A DNA stretch of 57,786 bases from Weimeria sp002480925 (GTDB taxonomy: Bacteria; Bacillota; Clostridia; Lachnospirales; Lachnospiraceae), in NCBI RefSeq assembly GCF_052064335.1, contig NZ_JBQHVU010000018.1, positions 1 to 57,786 on the forward strand. Direction: 5' to 3'. The notes beneath the pieces are model-generated. The model was given only the letters and a program-made list of their open reading frames with translations. It made no database searches and was not told the DNA's origin. The position numbers and the translations under genes are program-made. Of the stretch, positions 51,207 to 57,786 are shown piece after piece (within the stretch, counting starts at the first letter, position 1; every line of letters begins with the position of its first letter).

Positions 51207-52487
51207 ATGCAAAAGCTTACAATAACGAATTTAGGACCAATTAAAGATTGCACTATAGTCGTAAAAGATTTCATGGTGTTTACAGGCCCTCAGGCATCAG
51301 GAAAGAGTACGATTGCGAAAAGCATTTTCTTTTTCAACAATCTTAAGAATATTCTTTTTGCAATGTATCAGAAACAACTGGCTAATAAGCCTCTGTTTGA
51401 GATTGGTACATTGGAAGATTATTTTACTAAGGAAGTACAGAGAGCGTTTTTACAGTCATTTGGTGTTAACATTGATACAAATGCTTATGGCACGGTAACT
51501 TATGAGTATGATAATTCATCAACTGTAGTAATCAATATTGAGCCGGCAGCAGACGAATTATCTGTTGTAGTTGCATTTGATGATTATTTAAAATCTAAGC
51601 TGACTGCCCTTTCTGAATTATTAAAGTCAAATGATAGAAAAGATGTTGAAAAGATAAGAGATTTTATTTATAAGGAAATGTTTGCGTCTGATCTGGATGT
51701 TGTATATATTCCGGCTGGCCGAAGCCTTCTTACCATGCTGAGTTCCCAGATTAACTATATATACGCGGTAATGGACGATCAGCAGAAATATGCAATTGAT
51801 TACTGCACACAGACATATCTTGAAGAAGTACTGAGGATAAAAGAATTCTTCAATATGAGTCCAGATAAGCTTGCCCGCAAAGTAACAAATGAAGTTGATT
51901 ATGAGATAAATCAAGCAGATGTTGATGCTGCAATAGAGCTGATGAATACAATACTTCATGGTGAATATCGTAATGTAAATGGAGTTGAGAAGTTATATTT
52001 TTCAGACGATCATTCTGTAAGGATGAACTATGCCTCATCAGGACAACAGGAAGCAGTATGGATTACCAATATTCTTTTTTATCACATGCTTGGCAGGCGT
52101 AATACTTTATTTGTTATTGAAGAGCCTGAGTCTCATCTTTTCCCAGAGACACAAAAATCTGTAGTAGAGCTGATTTCTTTGGTTAAAAATGAAAGCAATA
52201 AGGCAATCATAACTACTCATAGTCCTTACGTTCTTGGAAGTGTCAACAATTTGCTTTATGCAAATCACATTTCAGAAGGAACTAATGACGCTGAAATAGA
52301 AGCTGTGGTACCAAGATGTTTATGGCTTAATTTTGAAAAACTTGGGGCATATTTTCTTTTAGATGGAAAGGTAAAAGATATTGCAAGTCCTGAATACAAT
52401 GATATCGATCATGATGTTATTGATGGAGTATCAGGCGTGTTGAATGAGACCTATGAAAAACTGATGGATATCGCGAGGGAAGATTAA
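51207..52487 (+). CDS. ABC/SMC-like AAA ATPase, defence-associated
   Basis: Intact 426-residue ATPase behind AAGGAGG. Walker A GPQASGKST (27-35), a YIPAGRSLL segment (167-175), ABC-like signature SSGQQEA (278-284), Walker B LFVIEEPESHLFP (301-313) and H-loop TTHSPYVLG (336-344). The layout is that of OLD/RecF-like defence ATPases, but no TOPRIM domain is attached. TAATG overlap with a nuclease-like gene shows a two-gene unit. It sits between pglX and pglZ, the usual accessory slot of BREX loci, and unlike the BREX genes around it has no lesion. Substrate and trigger unknown. Confidence 0.82.
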   Translation: MQKLTITNLGPIKDCTIVVKDFMVFTGPQASGKSTIAKSIFFFNNLKNILFAMYQKQLANKPLFEIGTLEDYFTKEVQRAFLQSFGVNIDTNAYGTVTYEYDNSSTVVINIEPAADELSVVVAFDDYLKSKLTALSELLKSNDRKDVEKIRDFIYKEMFASDLDVVYIPAGRSLLTMLSSQINYIYAVMDDQQKYAIDYCTQTYLEEVLRIKEFFNMSPDKLARKVTNEVDYEINQADVDAAIELMNTILHGEYRNVNGVEKLYFSDDHSVRMNYASSGQQEAVWITNILFYHMLGRRNTLFVIEEPESHLFPETQKSVVELISLVKNESNKAIITTHSPYVLGSVNNLLYANHISEGTNDAEIEAVVPRCLWLNFEKLGAYFLLDGKVKDIASPEYNDIDHDVIDGVSGVLNETYEKLMDIARED

Positions 52488-52909
52488 TGGATCTACAAAA
52501 GGAAACATATACCGGGGATATTCATCAGAAGATAATAGTCTCAGCAGAAAATGGACGTAGACATATTGCTACAAATCCATCAGGACAGTATGAGGTTCGT
52601 CATTACAGACTTGATGGTGCGCTCATCAAAAATGAGCAATGCTGCGACTTTCTTCTGATAAATGATACCGGAATGAAAGCATACTATATTGAGCTTAAGG
52701 GCTCTGATTTTTCTCACGCTGTAGAACAGGTTGAAGCAGGAGAAAAGCTTTGCAGGTCTCATCTTAAAGGATATGTTCCATACTACAGAATTGTGACCAG
52801 CAAAACCAGGACTCAGGAACTCAATTCAACGAAATTTAGAAGATTCCAACAGAGAGTTGGGGCAGATAAGATAAAGTACGGAACAAACGAGATTAAGGAG
52901 ACGTTGTAA
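52487..52909 (+). CDS. Small PD-(D/E)xK nuclease-like protein
   Basis: A 140-residue protein whose ATG overlaps the ATPase stop. The core CCDFLLINDTGMKAYYIELKG gives Asp54 and Glu69-x-Lys71 on adjacent strands, the PD-(D/E)xK nuclease pattern, followed by a helix (DFSHAVEQVEAGEKLCRSHL). C-terminal residues are basic. I infer a DNA-cutting subunit activated by the ATPase, by analogy with ATPase-nuclease defence pairs such as Septu, although there the nuclease is HNH. I do not recognise a named family for this pair. Its frame is continuous with the broken pglZ, separated by one TAA. Confidence 0.65.
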   Translation: MDLQKETYTGDIHQKIIVSAENGRRHIATNPSGQYEVRHYRLDGALIKNEQCCDFLLINDTGMKAYYIELKGSDFSHAVEQVEAGEKLCRSHLKGYVPYYRIVTSKTRTQELNSTKFRRFQQRVGADKIKYGTNEIKETL

Positions 52910-55516
52910 GCGGATTTATTAGCAATTGGGCAGGAATTAAATAGGAGATTCCTTGAACCATTACCAGAGTTTTACAAAAGAAGAATCATTGTATGGTATG
53001 ACGAGGAGAAAGAATTTGCTGAGGAAATCAGCAGTCTTGAGCTTACCAACGCAAAGGTTTTGTGTCTTACCGGAAGCAATAACTTTGTGGTTAAAAAGAC
53101 TCTTGCTATAGATGAACCAACACAGAATTTCTAGATTTATAATCCGATTTCCTATGAGAAGGTAGAGGATGATTGGCTTCTTGACGTGGAATTGTACAGT
53201 GAAGAGTTTAGGGCTGATCTTATTGCGATTTGGATGGATGAAATGGGAATACCGTCATCTGTAGCTTTAAGAAATCAGGTGAAGAAGTACAGCAAGTTCC
53301 TTAATGCTAAGGCCAGACGTGAAGATGTGGTTAAACTCTCTGACAGTCTTGACTCACCTATGAAGCTCCAACTTGCTGTGATGGCATCAATCGGTGAAGC
53401 TGGGCATACAGAGCCAATAGCCATTATCAAGTCAGTTTTAAAAGCTGGCTTGAACACGGATGATAATTATTTATATCAGGAGTTTGTGAAGTATGAAGCA
53501 TCCGATCTCTTCTGGGGGATGGTTTCATCTATTACTGGCTACAACGATGCTGATCACAATCTTGGTAAGCTTGCAGCTCATATCATATTGACTGCAGCCA
53601 GCAGAACACTTCCTACCGCTGTGTTTGATGGATTATCAGATTATATGTCAGAGAATGGTCAGCTACAGGCTTATTGCAGCGACTTGATTTCTGATTGGAT
53701 TCATAGTGATGATGCAGATTCTTATGTTTCTATTGCAGAATCAGTAGAAAATGAAATGCATCTTGAAAAGAGAGTATCAAAGCAAACTGCAGATGCATTA
53801 GCAGATACAGAGATATTACCTTGTATAAATAGAATTATACTGTCAAAGCTTATGACTGATATTTCAAATGAGATTGTAAGCTCTGAAAGTATTTTTGCAA
53901 TTGCAGAGAAACGTCGAGCTATGGTGTGGTTTGATGAGTATAAGGATTATTATACCGGTATTGTTGCTCTTGCAAAGATGAATTAATTCTATAAAGAGCA
54001 TGCCGCAGGGTTCCATATTGTGGGAGCTAAGAAGATTTGGGATGCTTACACTAAGGAATACTATAAGATGGATACTTACTATCGTGAGTTCCATATGAGC
54101 TATGAGAACAGTAAGAAAACTTATGGCGGTAATCTTCAGGATCTTTTTACTGCAGTATGCGATAAGGTTGAGAGACTTTATACCAACTGGTATTTGGATG
54201 GACTTGGACATAACTGGTCTGAGGAAGTTGCAGCTGATTTAGAGAAGCAAGGTTTTATTGAAGGTATTGAAAGACAGGAAAATTTCTATGATCGCAAGAT
54301 TAAGAATGCGGATAATAGAGTTTATGTCATTATTTCTGATGCAATGAGATATGAAGTTGCGGTTTCTCTTTCAGAAGAGATAAGCCGAGATATGCAGGGC
54401 AAGGTCAACCTGTCTAGTATGCAGGGTATTTTCCCTACTATTACGAAGTTTGGTATGGCTGCGTTACTTCCTCACAGAGAGATAAATGTTGAGTTAAAAA
54501 ATGATCAGCTAAAGGTATTAAATGATGGTCAGTCCACAGACAGTACTTATCGTGAGAAATTATTACAGCAGGTTAATTCAGAGAGTATCGTGCTTAAGGC
54601 TACAGATCTTGTCGCAATGAAAAGAAGCGAGCGTTCTGATTTAGTTAATGGCAAAGAGGTAGTATATATTTATCACGATACTATTGATGAGACAAGCCAT
54701 ACGTCAGAGGAGAAGGTTTTTAACGCATGTGAAGAGACTATTGATGAAATTAAGAACCTTATAAAAATCATTGTTAATGATTTTAGTGGTGTAAATATCA
54801 TGATTACTTCTGATCATGGATTCTTATATACATATAGTCCGCTTACAGAGGAATCCAAGACTGATAAGTCTGATTTTTCTCACAGGATTATTGAGTATGG
54901 CAGACGTTTTGCTATTTTGACAAAGGGAGAAGATCCTGATTTCTTACTTCCGGTAAATCTTTTATCTGGAAGAACTGATTATGCAGGATATGCTCCAAGA
55001 GGCAGCATACGAATCAAGACAAGTGCAGGTTCAGGAATGAATTTTGTGCATGGAGGTATCAGCTTACAGGAAATGTGTGTGCCTCTTATTGAGTACAAGC
55101 ATCTTCGCAATAGCTCTAAAGAATACCAAAGAAATAAGGAAAAGTATGATACCAAGCCTGTAGAAGTAAATCTTCTTTCAGCAAACCATAAGATTAGCAA
55201 TATGATCTTTTCTCTTAACTTCTATCAGAAGGAAGCGGTTGGCTTAAATAGGGAAAAGTGTATTTATAATGCATACTTTGTGGATGCTACTGGCAAGAAG
55301 ATTTCTGATGTGCAGAAGATTATTGCTGATAAGACTACGGAAGATATTCAGGCACGTACATTTAGATGTAACTTTAGTCTTAAATCACAGGCTTATGATA
55401 GTAAAGAACTTTACTATCTGATTATAGAAAAGGAAGATAGTACAGATCTTCCGGAAAGAATTGAATTCCAAATTGATATAGCATTTGCTGCAGATGATTT
55501 TGGGTTCTTTGGTTAA
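52910..55516 (+). pseudogene. pglZ: BREX phosphatase pglZ, inactivated
   Basis: About 869 codons in one frame match type 1 BREX PglZ: N-terminal DLLAIGQELNRRFLEPLPEF and RRIIVWYDEEKEFAEE, and the alkaline phosphatase-like core VYVIISDAMRYEVA and ITSDHGFLY. Lesions: no ATG, GTG or TTG where the protein should begin (GCG precedes GATTTATTA), a TAG at 53132 and a TAA at 53984. No frameshift was found, so decay looks recent and by substitution. Three separate pieces could still be open frames, but the full enzyme cannot be made. Confidence 0.88.
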
Positions 55517-55524
55517 GGAGAGAT

Positions 55525-56136
55525 ATGACAATAAAATCAATAGATGTTGTTATATACACTGCATGGTTTGTATTGCCGGGGTACATAATAACAAGAATCA
55601 TTAATACTTTGTGTCCGGGACGAAAAATATCTGATTCAATCAATTTACTAAAGTGTATAGGTTATAGCTTAATTGATATAGCATTATGGAGTTGGCTTTA
55701 CAAAATATGTATTGATTGTAACCAAAAGGCATGGTGGTTTTATTTGCTACTTACAGGTGTTGTTGTATTAACAAGCACTATAACTGGATTAGCAATAGGT
55801 TTAATTAGATATTGTGGATTTTTTAGATGGCTTGTTTTGAAAGTTTTTAAAATTCAAATTGAAAAGCCTATTCCAACAGCTTGGGATAATATATTTTCAT
55901 CTAGAAAATTTGGATGCTGGGTAATTGTAACATTAGGAAATGGAAAATATATTGGAGGGCGATTTTCTGCGAATTCGCATGCTTCGTCAGATCAAGATTA
56001 TAGAGATCTGTATTTAGAAGAGACATATGAAGTTGATGAAAATGGATGGATAAAAACACCTAATACAGAAGGTGTATGGATTTCTCCAGATGAGATAAAG
56101 AAAATTGAATTTATAGGAGATGGAAATAATGAGTGA
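55525..56136 (+). CDS. DUF6338-type membrane protein
   Basis: An intact 203-residue protein behind AAGGAGAGAT. Three hydrophobic stretches near residues 10-25, 45-60 and 70-95 are followed by a soluble domain (TAWDNIFSSRKFGCWVIVTLGNGKYIGG ... GVWISPDEIKKIEF, quoted here only as start and end landmarks of the domain). The match to DUF6338 is from memory of family features. Such proteins occur beside phage-defence genes; function unknown. Eight bases overlap with a tiny downstream gene. Confidence 0.65.
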   Translation: MTIKSIDVVIYTAWFVLPGYIITRIINTLCPGRKISDSINLLKCIGYSLIDIALWSWLYKICIDCNQKAWWFYLLLTGVVVLTSTITGLAIGLIRYCGFFRWLVLKVFKIQIEKPIPTAWDNIFSSRKFGCWVIVTLGNGKYIGGRFSANSHASSDQDYRDLYLEETYEVDENGWIKTPNTEGVWISPDEIKKIEFIGDGNNE

Positions 56137-56275
56137 TAATAAGCAAAATAAAAACAATGAAAGTTTTAAGAAATTTAGTTATCAACCTACAGAGCAAAGA
56201 AGTTATCAGCCAACTAATAGTAGTACAAGTAATAGGCCACCTGAACCACCAAAAGTAAAAAGTGCCGAAAAGTAA
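56129..56275 (+). CDS. Tiny repeat protein beside DUF6338
   Basis: Forty-eight residues, MSDNKQNKNNESFKKF then SYQPTEQRSYQPTNSSTS and a proline-rich end (RPPEPPKVK). The SYQPT repeat and low complexity resemble small disordered proteins found next to DUF6338 genes. It starts inside the end of that gene behind AGGAGAT, so the two are coupled. Too short for most gene finders. Confidence 0.6.
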   Translation: MSDNKQNKNNESFKKFSYQPTEQRSYQPTNSSTSNRPPEPPKVKSAEK

Positions 56276-56343
56276 GAAGGATAATAAAAGATAAAGTATT
56301 CACAGAAGTATAAGTGATTTTGTGATTAAGGAGAGATATTAAA

Positions 56344-57675
56344 ATGGGTTTTATGGATGCATTTAGCAGGAAAGCTGATGATGTAGCTCCGGAGGAAACT
56401 AAGGTTGATACTGAAGCTTCTCAAGGCAGTAATAGAGAAGAATTAAATAAAAAGCTCAGGCAGACTTTCGACGGGAAAATCGTCCGTAAAGACCTGACAA
56501 AACATATTAAAGAGGGCGCAAATGTTCCAATCTATGTATTGGAATATTTGCTAGGTCAGTATTGTAATTCTGATGATGAAGCAATCATAAATCGTGGAGT
56601 TGAGACAGTTAAGAGTATTTTGTCTAATAACTATGTGCGCCCTGATGAGGCTCAGAAGGTACTTTCTTTGCTTCGTCAAAAGGGGCTCATACAGTAATTG
56701 ATATGATTACAGTTGAGCTTAATATGAAGCTAGATATGTATGAGGCGTCATTCTCTAATTTAGGACTTACTAGAATTCCAATCTCAGAGGAATATCCTGA
56801 GCAGTACGACAGACTTCTTTGCGGAGGCATTTGGTGTATTGTTCAGCTTGAGTATGGTGCTGATGGCTCGGATGATTTTGGTATTGTCGATATGGATGGA
56901 GCGGAGCTTAGATCCAAGAAATCTAAGCAGAAGGATTTATCTCCAGTATCTATCACAAAACTTACTCCGATTCAGATGCCAAACGTTGATATGGATCAGC
57001 TGAAAGCAGGAAGAAAAGAATTTACAAAGGATGAATGGTTGGATATCCTTCTTTGCTCTACTGGTATGGAGCCAGATGAGTTTTCATACAGAGAGAAGTG
57101 GTTGCTTCTTACAAGAATGCTTCCACTTGTAGAGAATAACTTTAACCTTTGTGAGCTTGGGCCAAGAAGCACAGGAAATCACATCTGTATAAGGAGATTT
57201 CTCCAAACAGTATTCTTGTTTCAGGAGGCCAGACCACAGTAGCTAATCTTTTCTATAACATGGGTCGTAAGACTATGGGATTAGTTGGGCTTTGGGATGT
57301 TGTGGCATTTGATGAGGTTGCAGGTATCAACTTCAAGGATAAAGACGGAATCCAGATTATGAAGGATTACATGGCTTCCGGATCATTTGTCAGAGGCAAG
57401 GAAGAAAAGGCTGCTTCTGCATCTATGGTATTCGTAGGAAATATTAATCAGAGTGTAGATGTGCTTTTGAAGACATCAAGCCTATTTGATCCATTTCCTC
57501 CTGAGATGGGAACAGATACAGCATTTCTCGATAGAATACATTGTTATAATCCAGGTTGGAAGATTCCGAAGTTTAGACCGGAACATTTTACAGATGATTA
57601 TGGCTTTATCACTGATTATCTTGCTGGCTTTATCCGCGAGCTTAGAAAAGAGCAGTTTGGTGATGCAATAGATAA
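56344..57675 (+). pseudogene. brxL: BREX Lon-like protein brxL, frameshifted and interrupted
   Basis: Three frames in a row read as BrxL: 56344-56693 (TFDGKIVRKDLTKHIKEGAN, VLEYLLGQY), 56694-57178 (GGIWCIVQLEY, PIQMPNVDMDQL, REKWLLLTRMLPLVENN) and 57179-57675 (HLYKEISPNSILVSGGQ, LVGLWDVVAFDEVAG, VFVGNINQSVDVLLK). One base is missing near 56694 (CAGTA where CAGGTA restores the frame). Another is missing at 57177-57178 inside the Walker A lysine codon (GGAAATCA for GGAAAATCA). After DAIDNV the sequence changes to an IS end, so the C-terminus is lost too. Confidence 0.9.
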
Positions 57676-57786
57676 TGTCAAACGGCAAATTATTAGCGGA
57701 GGAAACGGCGTGTTATTTTCGACGATTTCTCCGCTCAACGGCATTTTATTTTCGGTGACGGCACAATCTTGGCGTAAGAAACGGCA
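57676..57786. mobile_element. Left end of an IS21-like element (partial)
   Basis: The BrxL homology stops and the sequence begins TGTCAAACGGCAAATTATT. Within 90 bases a motif recurs three times (CAAACGGCAAATTATT, AAACGGCGTGTTATTTTCG, CAACGGCATTTTATTTTCGG). IS21 elements start with TG and carry several such transposase-binding repeats at their ends. The element continues beyond the window. Confidence 0.65.

Noticed and set aside
53132..53986. Stop-codon readthrough or recoding in pglZ
   Set aside because: TAG and TAA are both used, the start is also lost, and neighbouring BREX genes are broken; ordinary decay is simpler.

Overview
The window looks like chromosomal DNA of an anaerobic Firmicute, most likely a Lachnospiraceae-type clostridium. 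The basis is sequence style and gene content: strong AGGAGG ribosome binding sites, TTGACA-17-TATAAT-type promoters, heavy use of ATA, AGA and AGG codons, a Veg protein, a long-form HPF, a CymR-like Rrf2 protein, a CIRCE element and DUF1667-linked flavoproteins. The species cannot be named from sequence alone. No rRNA, tRNA or CRISPR array was seen.

Layout. 1-600: two fused transposase fragments. 600-3790: a three-gene flavoprotein operon of glycerol-3-phosphate dehydrogenase type with its own promoter and terminator. 3840-8000: a ribbon-helix-helix protein, an SDR dehydrogenase, a composite repeat that runs into the 3' end of an acyltransferase gene, HPF, and an HTH regulator with a helical C-terminal domain. 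7930-18550: housekeeping genes (veg, a CwlO-like hydrolase, a SurA_N-like protein, methionine aminopeptidase, mfd, Rrf2, secA). 18580-25900: a maltodextrin-type uptake and breakdown cluster (binding protein, two permeases, malQ, LacI regulator, DUF624-NUDIX fusion) under clustered LacI-type operators. 26000-29280: a LysR-type DNA-binding fragment, a histidine phosphatase, and lon behind a strong promoter and a CIRCE operator.

29280-49753 is a cell-surface polysaccharide locus: initiating sugar-phosphate transferase, glycosyltransferases, O-antigen ligase/polymerase-like protein, a histidine kinase/response regulator pair, a Wzt/Wzm-type exporter and a flippase. Inside it, 38492-45053 is a more AT-rich five-gene cassette (YfhO, WecE, an epimerase, a CsbB/ArnC-like glycosyltransferase and an ATP-grasp ligase) with overlapping genes. 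It is flanked by a decayed antitoxin on one side and an intact homologous toxin-antitoxin pair on the other. I infer that it builds a lipid-linked 4-amino sugar, possibly acylated or aminoacylated, that decorates the surface glycan.

49753-57786 is the fossil of a type 1 BREX phage-defence island. brxA and pglX are fused by a large deletion, pglZ has lost its start codon and carries two nonsense codons, brxL has two one-base frameshifts (one in the Walker A lysine codon), and an IS21-type element end interrupts brxL. Two gene pairs inside the ruin are intact: an ABC-type ATPase with a small PD-(D/E)xK nuclease-like protein, and a DUF6338 membrane protein with a tiny repeat protein. A structured RNA candidate with its own promoter lies just upstream. 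The intact pairs, especially ATPase plus nuclease, are the best candidates for an undescribed defence system here.
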